From Kosakonia quasisacchari (lineage in GTDB: Bacteria; Pseudomonadota; Gammaproteobacteria; Enterobacterales; Enterobacteriaceae): a stretch of 64,000 nucleotides of DNA. This document shows, in pieces, positions 8,674 to 22,081 of this stretch. The DNA is taken from positions 124,001-188,000 of the forward strand of contig NZ_SJOP01000004.1 in assembly GCF_004331415.1 (NCBI RefSeq), given 5' to 3'. The translations under genes were made by a program, and so were the position numbers. The first letter of the stretch is position 1. Each line of letters starts with the position of its first letter. Under the pieces are notes generated by a model that worked only from the letters and a program-made list of their open reading frames with translations, did no database searches and was not told where the DNA came from.

Positions 8674-8706
8674 AAAAACCGCCAGTGAGGCCACAGGCGG
8701 TTTTTA
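8674..8706 (-). terminator. Rho-independent terminator of aer
   Basis: The minus strand shows stem AAAAACCGCC/GGCGGTTTTT with a 12-base loop and a T-run, 17 bases after the aer stop. Confidence 0.85.
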
Positions 8707-8722
8707 ATTCGTTTACCAGCGA

Positions 8723-10243
8723 TCAGTGCAATACGGAAACAGCATCCTGCAGGCGGTCTGCGCGATGTTTAACCATTGCCGAAACCGCAGCGCTTTCCTC
8801 TACCAAACCGGCGTTTTTCTGCGTGATGGCATCCAGCTCTGCCACCGCACGCGTAAGCTCGGAAAGCCCCGTCGCCTGCTCCGACGTCGACTGGCTAATC
8901 TGCCCAATCAGCGCAGTGACGTTTTGCACCTGGGTAACAATATCCTCCATCGTTCGACCTGCGGCATGCACCTGGTCGTAACCAGACTGCACTTTACTGG
9001 CGCTGGCGTCGATCAGCCTGCGAATATCATTCGCTGCGTTGGCGCTACGGCTCGCCAGGTGACGCACTTCACCTGCCACTACCGCAAACCCTTTACCCTG
9101 CTCGCCCGCTCTGGCGGCTTCTACCGCCGCGTTCAGCGCCAGGATATTGGTCTGGAAAGCGATGTCATTAATCAGCTTGGTGATAGAACCAATACGCCCG
9201 GTGCTATCGGCAATCTCATCCATGGTTTTCACCACCGTCTCCATCGCCTTGCCGCCGTGCGTAGCGGCGCTACTGGCGGAGCTGGAGAGCTCGTCTGCCG
9301 CCGATGCCGTTTGTGAGTTGTTTTGTACCGATGCTGCCATCTGGCTCATTGTGGCAACCGTCTGCTGCACATTCACCACCGTTTGGCGCGTGCGTTCATT
9401 AAGATCTTCATTACCTTTCGCCAGCGTTTCACTGCCGCTACGCACACTGTGAACCTGAGTTGAAACGTCATTGATCAACCAACGGCACATCAGCCCCAGT
9501 TGCCCGACCGCCCGCAATGTCAGCCCCAATTCATCGCTGCGGTTCAACGGTTGCACACTATTGCGCTCCCCGGTGGCCACACTCAGCGCCTGACGCGCCA
9601 CGTTTTCCGCTGGGCGAACGATTTGCCACTCAAATGCCAGGCAACCCAGCAGCATCGCCAACGTACTTACCGCCAGCGCCGGGCCACTTGCACCGGTAAA
9701 CCACAATCCAGCAAATTGCGCCGCCCACAATAATGTCATGACGCTACGCGCACGCCAGCGGAGCGGCATGCCTGCCAGTTTTCCCCACCAGCGCTTGCTA
9801 ATGACCAGGCCTTTATAGACGCGTTTGTTGCAGCGCCCTTCGTTTAACGCTTTGTACAACGGTTCAACGGCGGCGATCTCCTCATCTTTCGCCTCGGTGC
9901 GAATCGACATATAGCCGGTGACTTTGCCATTGCGCACCATCGGAACAGCATTGGCTCGCACCCAGTAATGGTCGCCATTTTTACGCCGGTTTTTGACGAT
10001 GCCGCTCCAGGGCTCGCCCTGTTGCAGGGTGTACCACATGTCGGCAAATGCCGCTTTGGGCATATCCGGGTGGCGAACAAGATTGTGGGGCTGGCCGAGC
10101 AGTTCATTCTGGGTATAACCACTGGCATGGATAAACGCGTCGTTGGCGTGGGTGATGTAACTTTGCAGGTCAGTCGTCGACATGAGCGTGGTGTCATCGT
10201 CCAGCATAAAGCGCTGCTGGCTGACATAAGGAAGAGAAGACAT
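8723..10243 (-). CDS. aer: Aerotaxis/redox-taxis receptor Aer
   Basis: The protein is 506 residues, the size of E. coli Aer. An N-terminal PAS domain (~10-120, with the [21 protein letters not shown] motif region) binds FAD. A linker and the hydrophobic membrane anchor (~165-205) follow, then a HAMP-like segment and the receptor signalling domain with its conserved tip ([18 protein letters not shown]). Aer reads the redox state of the respiratory chain through FAD and signals to CheA/CheW. There is no periplasmic domain and no methylation tether, as in known Aer. It diverges from patA as in E. coli and has its own FliA promoter. Confidence 0.95.
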   Translation of the reverse strand: MSSLPYVSQQRFMLDDDTTLMSTTDLQSYITHANDAFIHASGYTQNELLGQPHNLVRHPDMPKAAFADMWYTLQQGEPWSGIVKNRRKNGDHYWVRANAVPMVRNGKVTGYMSIRTEAKDEEIAAVEPLYKALNEGRCNKRVYKGLVISKRWWGKLAGMPLRWRARSVMTLLWAAQFAGLWFTGASGPALAVSTLAMLLGCLAFEWQIVRPAENVARQALSVATGERNSVQPLNRSDELGLTLRAVGQLGLMCRWLINDVSTQVHSVRSGSETLAKGNEDLNERTRQTVVNVQQTVATMSQMAASVQNNSQTASAADELSSSASSAATHGGKAMETVVKTMDEIADSTGRIGSITKLINDIAFQTNILALNAAVEAARAGEQGKGFAVVAGEVRHLASRSANAANDIRRLIDASASKVQSGYDQVHAAGRTMEDIVTQVQNVTALIGQISQSTSEQATGLSELTRAVAELDAITQKNAGLVEESAAVSAMVKHRADRLQDAVSVLH

Positions 10244-10293
10244 GGTTGCGTCCTATGCAGGTTATATTGCTGTTAAAAATTACTGCGAATGTT

Positions 10294-10320
10294 ATTTCGG
10301 CGATAATGAGTTTATCTTTA
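10294..10320 (-). promoter_or_regulatory. FliA (sigma-28) promoter of aer
   Basis: Minus strand: TAAAGATA, 11-base spacer, GCCGAAAT. This fits the sigma-28 consensus at 12 of 16 positions with exact spacing, ~50 bases before the aer ATG. E. coli aer is known to be FliA-dependent. Confidence 0.75.
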
Positions 10321-10611
10321 GTTGTTAAATTTGATTTAGATCGCAATTTACAATAAAACCCTGCTTTTCGTGGGCTTGTTAACGTTATGAGTTTAATAAT
10401 TTCACCATGTTATCACTGAGTTTTTCTAACACAAACGCCCTATAATCGCGCATTTATTGCACCATATTGGCGCAATACGTTCATCCCCTCTCCAGAAGTG
10501 AACAATTTTTAATCACAAAAGATACAAAATATTAACGCAACGGCATGATTAAATTTTGTGCGCCTCCATTTTCTCCTGGCATTTATCCCGATTTATGCTT
10601 CCCGCACCGAA

Positions 10612-12054
<1,443 letters not shown>

Positions 12055-12065
12055 GATGTACGCAT

Positions 12066-12096
12066 AAAACCCTCTCCCCGCGGGAGAGGGTTTTTT
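12066..12096 (+). terminator. Rho-independent terminator of patA
   Basis: AAAACCCTCTCCC pairs with GGGAGAGGGTTTT, followed by more Ts, 11 bases after the patA stop. Confidence 0.9.
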
Positions 12097-12239
12097 ATTG
12101 CTCATTGAAAACCCGTAGTCATCACCACGTTCAGGTTTTCTGCCCTATTACCTTGAGATTTCAATCTCACGCAGAAACGGCTTTTACAGGTGTGGTATGC
12201 GCTTTCAGGCGCAATCAATCCCACCATGAAAGCAGATGT

Positions 12240-12533
12240 TTACTGCGGCAGTAAACCAATAAAGCTGCGTTTTTTACGCGGCTCCGACATCAGTTCCTCC
12301 AGCTTTTCCACGCACGCCAGGTAGTGTGGTGTCGCTTTGTGCGCCTGTACGGCCGCGTCATCCTGATACGCTTCATAAATAAAAAAGCGGGTTTTCACTT
12401 TCGGATCCTGTAATACATCAAAACGCAGGTTCCCCGGCTCGCGGATCGCGCCTTCATGGTTCGCGCGAAACACGGCTAAAAACTCCTCTACACGGTCCGG
12501 TTTGATATTGATTTCCACCAGCGTCACATTCAT
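12240..12533 (-). CDS. lsrG: Phospho-AI-2 isomerase LsrG
   Basis: This 97-residue protein of the antibiotic-biosynthesis-monooxygenase fold matches LsrG closely along its length (NVTLVEINI start, LRFDVLQDP and YEAYQDD motifs). LsrG isomerises phosphorylated autoinducer-2 (P-DPD) to the 3-hydroxy-2,4-dione form used by LsrF. It overlaps lsrF by 4 bases (ATGA), so the two are coupled. In E. coli these are the last two genes of lsrACDBFG; here the importer genes are missing. Confidence 0.93.
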   Translation of the reverse strand: MNVTLVEINIKPDRVEEFLAVFRANHEGAIREPGNLRFDVLQDPKVKTRFFIYEAYQDDAAVQAHKATPHYLACVEKLEELMSEPRKKRSFIGLLPQ

Positions 12534-13417
12534 GGTTGCTCTCCTTGTTTTTCCTCCAGCCAGAACTGGTACGCCTCACGGGCGTGCATATGCTCGTGTA
12601 CCACTTTTTTCACCGCTTTGAGCATGGCGAGTGGCGCGCTGGACTGGAAGATATTGCGCCCCATATCCACGCCCGACGCGCCCTGATCGATAGCGCGGAA
12701 ACACATCTCCAGCGCTTCCTGCTCGGGCAACTTTTTCCCGCCAGCAATCACGATCGGTACCGGGCAGCTGGCGGTGACTTTTTCAAACCCCTCTTCAACA
12801 AAGTAGGTTTTCACAAACTGCGCACCCATTTCAGCGGCGATACGGCTGGCCAGCGAAAAGTAACGGGCATCGCGCGTCATCTCTTTACCCACGCCGGTCA
12901 CCGCCATCGTCGGCACACCGTAGCGGTTACCCGCGTCCACCAGCTTAATGATGTTGTTAATTGACTGGTGTTCGTATTCGCTGCCGATATAGATTTGCGC
13001 CGCCACTGCACAAACGTTAAGCCGCAGCGCATCTTCCATCGCTACCGCCACACATTCGTTAGAAAGCTCTGCAAGTATTGAATTGCCGCCAGAAGCACGC
13101 AGCACCACCGGTTTATTGGTGGCTGGCGGCACCACACTGCGCAGAATGCCACGCGTACACATCAGCACATCGGTTTGTGCGAACAGCGGCGCTATCGATA
13201 AATCAATGCGCTCAAGGCCGGTGGTCGGCCCCTGGAAATAACCGTGATCGAAGGCCAACATCACCGTTCGATTGCTCTGCGGGTTAAAGATCCTTGCCAG
13301 CCGCGATTGCATCCCCCAGTCCAGTGCACCGCAGCCTTTCAGCGTGAAAGGCACATTTTGCTGCGCTGTGCCCAATCCAAAGTCTTTGCCATCTTTGATA
13401 TCATCTAAATCTGCCAT
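12530..13417 (-). CDS. lsrF: 3-hydroxy-5-phosphonooxypentane-2,4-dione thiolase LsrF
   Basis: The protein is 295 residues (E. coli 291), an aldolase-like (DeoC/FbaB-type) TIM barrel. Visible motifs are [15 protein letters not shown], the catalytic-lysine region around FVKTYF, and a phosphate-binding [17 protein letters not shown] pair. It cleaves the LsrG product by transferring an acetyl group to CoA, giving dihydroxyacetone phosphate and acetyl-CoA. It is divergent from lsrK across 138 bp with neither lsrR nor lsrACDB between them. The function is confidently conserved; how its substrate now enters the cell is open. Confidence 0.93.
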   Translation of the reverse strand: MADLDDIKDGKDFGLGTAQQNVPFTLKGCGALDWGMQSRLARIFNPQSNRTVMLAFDHGYFQGPTTGLERIDLSIAPLFAQTDVLMCTRGILRSVVPPATNKPVVLRASGGNSILAELSNECVAVAMEDALRLNVCAVAAQIYIGSEYEHQSINNIIKLVDAGNRYGVPTMAVTGVGKEMTRDARYFSLASRIAAEMGAQFVKTYFVEEGFEKVTASCPVPIVIAGGKKLPEQEALEMCFRAIDQGASGVDMGRNIFQSSAPLAMLKAVKKVVHEHMHAREAYQFWLEEKQGEQP

Positions 13418-13555
13418 CCTCCCTCCCGCAAAAAGCTGTGATAGAACAAGTGATTTTGTGACTGAAGAACGTTCAAAAGCGTAGGCGCTGAACTATATTT
13501 ACGACCGTACGAGGATCACAGTTTTATCTATGATGCTTGCGAGGGGGCAAAACCC
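13418..13555. promoter_or_regulatory. Divergent lsrF-lsrK control region
   Basis: This 138-bp gap must carry both promoters. It contains a GAACGTTC palindrome at 13467-13474 inside an AT-richer stretch, a possible relic of an LsrR-type operator. No lsrR gene occurs in the window, so the present regulator is unknown. Confidence 0.4.
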
Positions 13556-15130
13556 ATGAGTTACCTTTTAGCGTTAGATGCAGGAACTGGCAGCATTCGG
13601 GCAGTGATCTTCGACTTAAGCGGGCGGCAAATCGCTGTCGGCCAGGCCGAGTGGAAACACCTGAGCGTAGAAAATGTCCCCGGTTCAATGGAGTTCGACA
13701 TCAACACCAACTGGCAACTTGCCTGCCAGTGCATCCGCCAGGCGCTGAAAACCGCCGGTCTGAACGGCGCAGATATCCAGTCAGTAGCCTGCTGCTCCAT
13801 GCGCGAAGGGATTGTGTTGTATAACAACAACGGCGACGCCATCTGGGCATGTGCCAACGTTGATTCCCGCGCCAGCCATGAAGTTGCCGAGTTAAAAGAG
13901 ATTCATGACTGGCAGTTTGAAGCCGAAGTCTACCGCGTTTCCGGGCAGACGCTGGCGCTGAGCGCCATGCCGCGTCTGCTATGGCTGGCTCACCACCGCC
14001 CCGATATTTACCGCGATACCGCCACCATCACCATGATCAGCGACTGGCTGGCCTCACGTCTCTCCGGCTGGTTAGCGGTTGATCCCTCCAACGCTGGCAC
14101 CACCGGCATGCTCGATCTTTTTACCCGTGACTGGCGGCTCGACTTTCTGGATATGGCCGGGTTACGCCCGGATCTATTGTCACCCGTGAAAGAGACCGGC
14201 AGCCTGTTGGGCGAAGTGACTCACCAGGCAGCGCAGGAGTGCGGTCTGCGGGAAGGCACGCCGGTAGTGATGGGCGGCGGTGATGTGCAGCTCGGCAGCC
14301 TTGGACTTGGCGTGGTTCGCGCCGGGCAAACCGCCGTGCTCGGCGGCACATTCTGGCAGCAAGTGGTAAACCTGCCGCAAGTGCGCACCGACCCGGAGAT
14401 GAATATCCGCGTCAATCCACATGTCATTCCCGGCATGGTGCAAGCAGAGTCGATTAGTTTTTTCACCGGCCTGACCATGCGCTGGTTCCGTGATGCGTTT
14501 TGCGCCGAAGAGAAGTTGATTGCTGAACGGATGGGCATTGACGCCTACACCTTACTGGAAGAGATGGCCAACCGGGTGCCGGCAGGTTCATGGGGCGTGA
14601 TGCCGATTTTCTCCGATGCCATGCACTTTAAGCAGTGGTATCACGCCGCACCGTCGTTTATTAATCTCTCCATCGACCCGGAAAAATGCAACAAAGCCAC
14701 GCTGTTCCGCGCGCTGGAAGAGAACGCCGCTATTGTTTCCGCCTGCAATCTGGCGCAGATTTCGCGTTTCTCCGGCGTGCAGTTCGACAGCCTGGTATTC
14801 GCAGGAGGCGGTGCGAAAGGCGCGCTGTGGAGCCAGATCTTAAGCGATGTCACAAGTTTGCCGGTACGGGTGCCGGAAGTGAAAGAGGCCACCGCGCTGG
14901 GCTGCGCTATCGCCGCGGGTGTAGGTGCCGGGTTGTACGACGATATGGCCACCACCGGCGAACGACTGGTGCGCTGGAGCCGGGAATTTACGCCGAACCC
15001 GGAACACCGCGAGCTGTACGACACCATGATGCTGAAGTGGCAAAAAATCTACGCGGAGCAGCTCGGCCTGGTCGACAGCGGTTTAACCACATCCCTGTGG
15101 CAGGCACCCGGCCTGACAACCGGTAGCTGA
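13556..15130 (+). CDS. lsrK: Autoinducer-2 kinase LsrK
   Basis: This 524-residue FGGY-family carbohydrate kinase has an N-terminal ATP/sugar motif ([16 protein letters not shown]), a middle [13 protein letters not shown] motif and the C-terminal [14 protein letters not shown] signature of the second actin-like lobe. LsrK phosphorylates autoinducer-2 (DPD) in the cytoplasm, trapping it and feeding LsrG/LsrF. Length and motifs are complete, so it should be active. E. coli has lsrK-lsrR opposite lsrACDBFG. The arrangement here equals that locus with lsrR and the transporter removed. Confidence 0.94.
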   Translation: MSYLLALDAGTGSIRAVIFDLSGRQIAVGQAEWKHLSVENVPGSMEFDINTNWQLACQCIRQALKTAGLNGADIQSVACCSMREGIVLYNNNGDAIWACANVDSRASHEVAELKEIHDWQFEAEVYRVSGQTLALSAMPRLLWLAHHRPDIYRDTATITMISDWLASRLSGWLAVDPSNAGTTGMLDLFTRDWRLDFLDMAGLRPDLLSPVKETGSLLGEVTHQAAQECGLREGTPVVMGGGDVQLGSLGLGVVRAGQTAVLGGTFWQQVVNLPQVRTDPEMNIRVNPHVIPGMVQAESISFFTGLTMRWFRDAFCAEEKLIAERMGIDAYTLLEEMANRVPAGSWGVMPIFSDAMHFKQWYHAAPSFINLSIDPEKCNKATLFRALEENAAIVSACNLAQISRFSGVQFDSLVFAGGGAKGALWSQILSDVTSLPVRVPEVKEATALGCAIAAGVGAGLYDDMATTGERLVRWSREFTPNPEHRELYDTMMLKWQKIYAEQLGLVDSGLTTSLWQAPGLTTGS

Positions 15131-15139
15131 AGCGCTTTT

Positions 15140-15161
15140 CCCTCTCCCGCGCGGGAGAGGG
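15140..15161 (+). terminator. Hairpin after lsrK
   Basis: The perfect inverted repeat CCCTCTCCCGC/GCGGGAGAGGG sits 9 bases after the lsrK stop. The following ATATTTG is a poor T-tract. Confidence 0.6.
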
Positions 15162-15169
15162 ATATTTGA

Positions 15170-17293
<2,124 letters not shown>

Positions 17294-17296
17294 AAC

Positions 17297-17323
17297 AAAG
17301 TGGCCCGCAGAGCGGGCCACTTT
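17297..17323. terminator. Bidirectional terminator between fadH and rlmG
   Basis: AAAGTGGCCCG pairs with CGGGCCACTTT across a 5-base loop in the 33-bp convergent gap. Confidence 0.85.
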
Positions 17324-17326
17324 CCG

Positions 17327-18457
17327 TTAACGCTTTTTACGCACTTTCACCGCTTTCAGCACCACGAACTTGTTGTTAGTGGCGAGGGTTTCGCAGTTGC
17401 CAAAAACACGTTTTAGCTTGCGGAAATAGTCGAGGTGGCGGTTGCCAACAATGCGCAGCTCGCCGCCATATTTCAGGCAAAAACGCGCATCGTTAAACAT
17501 CTGCCAGGCAATATGATCGGTGATTGCGCTCTGCTGGTGGAACGGCGGGTTACACACTATCGCATCAAACCTGTCCGGTTCCACGCCGGACAGCGAGTTA
17601 TTAATCATATACTCGCTGCGTTCGACCGCTTCCGGCAGGTTCGCTTCCACATTAAGCCGCGCGGAAGCCACCGCCATCGCCGACTCATCGGCGAACAGCA
17701 CACGGCTGTTCGGGTTTTGCGCCAGTAGTTTTAAACCAATTACGCCGTTGCCGCAGCCCAGATCAACCATCTCGCCTTCAACGTTTTCCGGCAGATGTTG
17801 CAGGAAAAACCGCGCACCAATATCCAGCCCGCTGCGGGAAAAGACGTTGGCATGGTTATGGATGGTCCAGTTCGTGCCGTCCAGCTTCCAGCTGGCGAGC
17901 ACTGAGCTCTCGTCAAGCGCAGGCGCGCTAAACGTGCAGTTGATGAGCCGTGCTTTTTTCCATGCCAGCGTGGTGGTGGTCGGCCCGAGGATTTTTTCAA
18001 ACAGCGCTATCGTCGAGTTGTGGACATCACGCGATTTCGCCCCGGCGATAATCCGCGTTTGCGACGTCACCACGTTGCGCAGCGCGCGCAGTTGCTGCTC
18101 CAGCAACGCCAGCTGTTTTGGCACTTTGATAAGCACTAACGCCGGGTTTGCAGGCAGTGGGCTCAGGCTGTCTTGCAGCGTGACGGCGGTTTCATCCAGA
18201 TCATTAATGCGCAAGTTGTGCTGCGCCGCAAGCTCAGCGATATGGGAATCATTGACGGAAACCGGGCGATGCGACACCAGCGCACACGCCAGCGCGCCGA
18301 AGCTGTCGTTAAAAATAAGAACCGGGCCATCGACCTCATTCACCTGTTGCAGCAGATACTCATCCGCCGCGTCCCACGCCTGTAGCGACGCCTCTTCCAC
18401 GCCGACAGGGAATCTGTCTAAAGTGAATGACTGTCCGTTTAACTCAACCTGGCTCAT
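17327..18457 (-). CDS. rlmG: 23S rRNA m2G1835 methyltransferase RlmG
   Basis: The 376-residue protein matches E. coli RlmG (378). The C-terminal half is a class I SAM-dependent methyltransferase with the SAM-binding motif [11 protein letters not shown] and the catalytic NPPF motif (IVCNPPFHQ) typical of N2-guanine methylation; the N-terminal half is the non-catalytic duplicated domain seen in RlmG/RsmC. It modifies guanine 1835 in naked 23S rRNA. It is transcribed toward fadH and divergent from ygjP. Confidence 0.95.
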   Translation of the reverse strand: MSQVELNGQSFTLDRFPVGVEEASLQAWDAADEYLLQQVNEVDGPVLIFNDSFGALACALVSHRPVSVNDSHIAELAAQHNLRINDLDETAVTLQDSLSPLPANPALVLIKVPKQLALLEQQLRALRNVVTSQTRIIAGAKSRDVHNSTIALFEKILGPTTTTLAWKKARLINCTFSAPALDESSVLASWKLDGTNWTIHNHANVFSRSGLDIGARFFLQHLPENVEGEMVDLGCGNGVIGLKLLAQNPNSRVLFADESAMAVASARLNVEANLPEAVERSEYMINNSLSGVEPDRFDAIVCNPPFHQQSAITDHIAWQMFNDARFCLKYGGELRIVGNRHLDYFRKLKRVFGNCETLATNNKFVVLKAVKVRKKR

Positions 18458-18527
18458 CGACCCTCCGTAATGCTAAAATTCGCGCGTTTTATCGCTTAAT
18501 TATCCGGAGATGTAAACACATTTCGCC

Positions 18528-19028
18528 ATGAACAAGCTGACCTATCTTCAGGGCTACCCTGAATCCCTGCTCACGCAGGTTACCGCCCTGATTGAACAGA
18601 ACCGGCTGGGCGAGGTGCTGAAAAAGCGCTACCCGGAAAGCCACGATATCACTACCGACAAAGCGCTTTATCACTATACGCAAGAGCTGAAAAATCAGTA
18701 TCTGCGTAACGCTGCGCCGGTGAATAAAGTGATGTATGACAGCAAAATCCACGTGTTGAACAATGCGCTCGGCCTGCACACTGCGGTCTCCCGTGTGCAG
18801 GGCGGTAAGTTAAAAGCCAAAGCAGAAATCCGCGTCGCGACGGTGTTTCGCGGCGCGCCAGAAGCCTTCTTGCGGATGATCGTGGTTCACGAGCTTGCGC
18901 ACCTGAAAGAGAAAGATCACAACAAAGCGTTCTACCAGTTGTGCTGCTATATGGAGCCGCAGTACCACCAGCTCGAGTTTGATACGCGGTTGTGGCTGAC
19001 GCATCTATCGTTGGATCGTCACGGCTGA
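18528..19028 (+). CDS. ygjP: YgjP-like zinc metallopeptidase-domain protein
   Basis: The 166-residue protein has a zincin HELAH motif at 121-125 with a histidine shortly downstream (KEKDH), the signature of the YgjP/WLM metallopeptidase family. The length matches E. coli YgjP (~167). No signal peptide is visible, so it is probably cytoplasmic. The substrate is not established. It is divergent from rlmG, as in E. coli. Confidence 0.9.
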   Translation: MNKLTYLQGYPESLLTQVTALIEQNRLGEVLKKRYPESHDITTDKALYHYTQELKNQYLRNAAPVNKVMYDSKIHVLNNALGLHTAVSRVQGGKLKAKAEIRVATVFRGAPEAFLRMIVVHELAHLKEKDHNKAFYQLCCYMEPQYHQLEFDTRLWLTHLSLDRHG

Positions 19029-19134
19029 GGTTTTAGCCATCACCTTTTGTGCTTGTGCGGGGCAGTGCACTGGTTTTGTCATCTCGTCATGCTAGAGTGA
19101 TCAAAGACCCCCCTTACGGAGAATTAGCGCCTGT

Positions 19135-20133
19135 ATGATACGTTTCGCTGTCATAGGTACGAACTGGATCACCCGCCAGTTTGTCGATGCCGCCCATGAA
19201 ACGGGCAAATATAAACTCACCGCCGTTTTTTCCCGCAGCCTTGAACAGGCGCAAACGTTCGCTAACGACTACCCTGTCGAGCATCTGTTTACTTCGCTAG
19301 AAGATATGGCGCAAAGCGATGCGATTGACGCGGTTTATATTGCCAGCCCGAATTCCCTGCACTTCCCGCAGACGCAGCTTTTCCTGCGTCACAAAAAGCA
19401 TGTGATCTGCGAAAAACCGCTGGCCTCTAACCTGCGTGAAGTGGAAGCGGCCATCGCCTGCGCCCGGGAAAATCAGGTGGTGCTGTTTGAAGCGTTCAAA
19501 ACCGCCAGCCTGCCGAATTTTATCTTGCTGAAACAAACGCTTGCCAAAGCGGGCAAGCTGCGTAAAGCCTTTATCAACTACTGCCAGTACTCGTCACGCT
19601 ACCAGCGCTACCTGGACGGAGAAAACCCGAATACCTTTAATCCGGCGTTTTCTAACGGTTCCATTATGGACATTGGTTTCTACTGCCTGGCATCCGCCGT
19701 GGCGCTGTGGGGCGAGCCGCACAGCGTTCAGGCCACCGCCAGCCTGCTGGAAAGCGGTGTGGATGCGCACGGCGTGGTGGTCATGGATTACGGTGATTTC
19801 AGCGTCACACTGCAACACTCGAAAGTAAGTGATTCCGTGCTGCCGAGCGAAATTCAGGGCGAAGCCGGATCGCTGGTGATCGAGAAAATCTCCGAATGCC
19901 AGAAAATCTCGTTCGTGCCGCGCGGCGGCAAAGCGCAGGAACTGACGCAGCCGCAGCATATCAATACCATGCTGTATGAAGCGGAAACTTTTGCCCGCCT
20001 GGTGGAAGAAAACGAAGTGAACCATCCGGGCCTGGATGTCAGCCGGGTCACGGCCAAACTGCAAACGGAAATTCGCCGCCAGATTGGCGTCGTCTTCCCG
20101 GCGGATGATGTCGGTGAACAGCTCCCCGCGTAA
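19135..20133 (+). CDS. ygjR: Gfo/Idh/MocA-family oxidoreductase
   Basis: The 332-residue protein has an N-terminal NAD(P)-binding Rossmann fold (FAVIGTNWIT), the family ICEKPLASN motif around the catalytic lysine, and a C-terminal alpha/beta dimerisation domain. Such enzymes oxidise or reduce sugars and related polyols. The substrate of YgjR is not known. Position between ygjP and alx matches E. coli. Confidence 0.9.
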   Translation: MIRFAVIGTNWITRQFVDAAHETGKYKLTAVFSRSLEQAQTFANDYPVEHLFTSLEDMAQSDAIDAVYIASPNSLHFPQTQLFLRHKKHVICEKPLASNLREVEAAIACARENQVVLFEAFKTASLPNFILLKQTLAKAGKLRKAFINYCQYSSRYQRYLDGENPNTFNPAFSNGSIMDIGFYCLASAVALWGEPHSVQATASLLESGVDAHGVVVMDYGDFSVTLQHSKVSDSVLPSEIQGEAGSLVIEKISECQKISFVPRGGKAQELTQPQHINTMLYEAETFARLVEENEVNHPGLDVSRVTAKLQTEIRRQIGVVFPADDVGEQLPA

Positions 20134-20194
20134 AGGTTCGTAAAGCATGCATGGCTTCACATTGACGGAATCAATGTGCTGACATATTTTGTTA

Positions 20195-20364
20195 CCTGCA
20201 AAGGGGAGTAACTTCATTGCCGGTGGATCGTCATTACGATGCGTATATGCATCCGGTCGCCGGGCGTCTTCACAGACGTAAGTGAGACCTTGCCGGAAGG
20301 CGAGGATCCATTGCACCTAAAGCAAACGGCTAACCTCTTCCGACGTTAGCCGTTTTTGTTTTTA
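20195..20364 (+). ncRNA. sraF: Manganese riboswitch (yybP-ykoY class, PRE/SraF) in the alx leader
   Basis: The leader contains the class-defining elements: AAAGGGGAGTAAC near the 5' side, GACCTTGCC, and GGCGAGGAT before the closing helix. An intrinsic-terminator-like hairpin follows (AAACGGCTAAC at 20324-20334 with GTTAGCCGTTT at 20345-20355, then a T-rich run). The start codon is 16 bases after the T-run. In E. coli this element makes alx respond to manganese and alkaline pH. The 5' boundary here is approximate. Confidence 0.85.
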
Positions 20365-20380
20365 GGTAAGGATTCACGCA

Positions 20381-21349
20381 ATGAATACTGTCGGCACACC
20401 GATGTTATGGGGCGGCTTCGCTGTTGTAGTGGCGATTATGCTGGCCATCGACCTTCTGCTTCAGGGGCGTCGCGGCGTCCATACGATGACCATGAAGCAG
20501 GCGGCCGCCTGGTCTGTGGTTTGGGTCAGCCTCTCCCTGCTGTTCAACGCCGCCTTCTGGTGGTATCTCACGCAAACCGAAGGACGCGCCGTTGCCGACA
20601 CACAGGCGCTGGCATTTCTCACCGGTTATCTGATTGAAAAAGCGCTGGCAGTCGATAACGTCTTCGTCTGGTTGATGCTGTTTAGCTACTTCTCCGTGCC
20701 TGCCGCGTTGCAGCGCCGGGTGCTGGTTTACGGCGTGCTCGGCGCGATTGTGCTGCGCACGATTATGATTTTCGCCGGCAGCTGGCTTATCACTCAGTTC
20801 TCGTGGCTGCTCTATGTCTTTGGCGCATTCCTGCTGTTTACCGGCGTGAAAATGGCGCTGGCGAAAGAGGACGAAACGGGGATCGGCGACAAACCGCTGG
20901 TGCGTTGGTTGCGTAGCCATTTACGCATGACCGATACCATCGAAAATGAGCACTTTTTCGTGCGCAAAAATGGCTTACTGTTCGCCACGCCATTGCTGCT
21001 GGTGTTGATTCTGGTTGAGCTGAGCGATGTGATTTTCGCGGTCGACAGCATCCCGGCGATTTTTGCCGTGACCACCGATCCGTTTATCGTACTGACTTCA
21101 AACCTGTTTGCGATTCTGGGCCTGCGCGCGATGTATTTCCTGCTGGCGGGCGTGGCAGAACGCTTCTCGATGTTGAAATATGGCTTGTCGGTAATTCTGG
21201 TGTTTATCGGCATTAAGATGCTGATTGTCGACTTCTTCCATATTCCGATCGCCATCTCGCTTGGCGTAGTGGGCGGCATCCTCGTGCTGACCATGCTGCT
21301 CAACGCGTGGGTTAACCACCAGAACGACAAGAAAAAACAGCTGGAATAA
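20381..21349 (+). CDS. alx: TerC-family membrane protein Alx, alkali- and manganese-responsive
   Basis: The 322-residue protein has about nine membrane helices and the TerC-family acidic motifs in the membrane ([26 protein letters not shown]). Length and start match E. coli Alx (321). It is thought to help control cytoplasmic manganese, probably by export, under alkaline stress. Expression is set by the riboswitch directly upstream. E. coli has sstT between alx and ygjV; it is absent here. Confidence 0.94.
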   Translation: MNTVGTPMLWGGFAVVVAIMLAIDLLLQGRRGVHTMTMKQAAAWSVVWVSLSLLFNAAFWWYLTQTEGRAVADTQALAFLTGYLIEKALAVDNVFVWLMLFSYFSVPAALQRRVLVYGVLGAIVLRTIMIFAGSWLITQFSWLLYVFGAFLLFTGVKMALAKEDETGIGDKPLVRWLRSHLRMTDTIENEHFFVRKNGLLFATPLLLVLILVELSDVIFAVDSIPAIFAVTTDPFIVLTSNLFAILGLRAMYFLLAGVAERFSMLKYGLSVILVFIGIKMLIVDFFHIPIAISLGVVGGILVLTMLLNAWVNHQNDKKKQLE

Positions 21350-21363
21350 GGGCTAACCTGCCG

Positions 21364-21918
21364 TCAATGTGCGGCAGGCGTCTCTTTTTGCTGCGCGGTT
21401 TCGACTTTAAACGGGTCGATGCCGCGCTGTTGCATTCGCCAGAAGCGAATAATGTTCAGGCCATTCATCACTAAAAAGCTGCCTTCGATCAGCGAACCGC
21501 CAATCGATCCGAGCCAAATATTGTGGATCACCCAGCAGCCAGTCGAGCACCAAATCACGCAGCGCATCGGCAAGCCTTTAAAACGAAACAGTGCCCAGGT
21601 ACTGACAATCGTCCCGGCAACCGGCAACAACTCCATCGGATGGTGAAATTTCGCCAGCCCCAACCCACCGGTAAGCACAATAAATAGCGCCATCACCCAC
21701 AGGCTACGGGTACGCAGAGTAATCAGGGTGCGAATGGCGTTAAGCATGGCGCTGGAACCCGCAGGAAATGCGCCCATCAGAAAGAAATGCACACCAATGA
21801 TGGCGCTGTAGACCGAGAGTTGTTTTTTGAAGCGCCGTTCATCACGGTTGAGAAAAGTTGTAATACCAATCAGAAAGGCAATCACCCCAACGCCCTGGGC
21901 AAGCCAATACGTGGTCAT
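21364..21918 (-). CDS. ygjV: YgjV-family inner membrane protein
   Basis: The 184-residue protein has five or six hydrophobic helices and matches E. coli YgjV in size and placement. The function is unknown. The gene ends 14 bp from alx, and a CCTGCCG/CGGCAGG hairpin (21357-21378) overlaps its last codons and may terminate both genes. An ERIC repeat lies immediately upstream. Confidence 0.87.
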   Translation of the reverse strand: MTTYWLAQGVGVIAFLIGITTFLNRDERRFKKQLSVYSAIIGVHFFLMGAFPAGSSAMLNAIRTLITLRTRSLWVMALFIVLTGGLGLAKFHHPMELLPVAGTIVSTWALFRFKGLPMRCVIWCSTGCWVIHNIWLGSIGGSLIEGSFLVMNGLNIIRFWRMQQRGIDPFKVETAQQKETPAAH

Positions 21919-21959
21919 GGAAATTCCTTGTTGGGTCTGAAGTGGAGGGGTGTCGATTT

Positions 21960-22080
21960 ACCAAAAGATTTCGCGCCAGGGCAAGGCGGCAAGCTCACGA
22001 ATCCCCGGGAGCTTACACAAGTAAGCGACCGGGCTGAATGGGCGTAGCCAACACAGACATGGCGCGAAAGATGAAGGTAA
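21960..22080. repeat. ERIC element (enterobacterial repetitive intergenic consensus)
   Basis: The central part carries the two ERIC signature arms: GAATCCCCGGGAGCTTACA and, after the short loop, AAGTAAGCGACCGGGCTGA. The outer arms TTTCGCGCC/GGCGCGAAA and the GCAAGGCGGCAAG block complete the long imperfect palindrome. It fills most of the 163-bp gap between uxaA and ygjV and ends next to the uxaA stop codon. Confidence 0.88.
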
Positions 22081-22081
22081 A

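Larger units (their letters stand above)
8278..8722. other. AT-rich gap between the two chemoreceptor genes
   Basis: This 445-bp stretch holds the FliA promoter of the 6715-8277 receptor and the aer terminator, both listed separately. The AT-rich middle (8411-8670) shows no ORF with a plausible start and ribosome site and no RNA gene I recognise. Confidence 0.6.

Noticed and set aside
12100-12239. Region between patA terminator and lsrG with short inverted repeats
   Set aside because: GAGATTTCAATCTC and GCGCTTTCAGGCGC are short and match no RNA family or operator I can support.
17520-18470. 316-codon plus-strand ORF
   Set aside because: Antisense shadow of rlmG; low-complexity Ser-rich protein with no domain.
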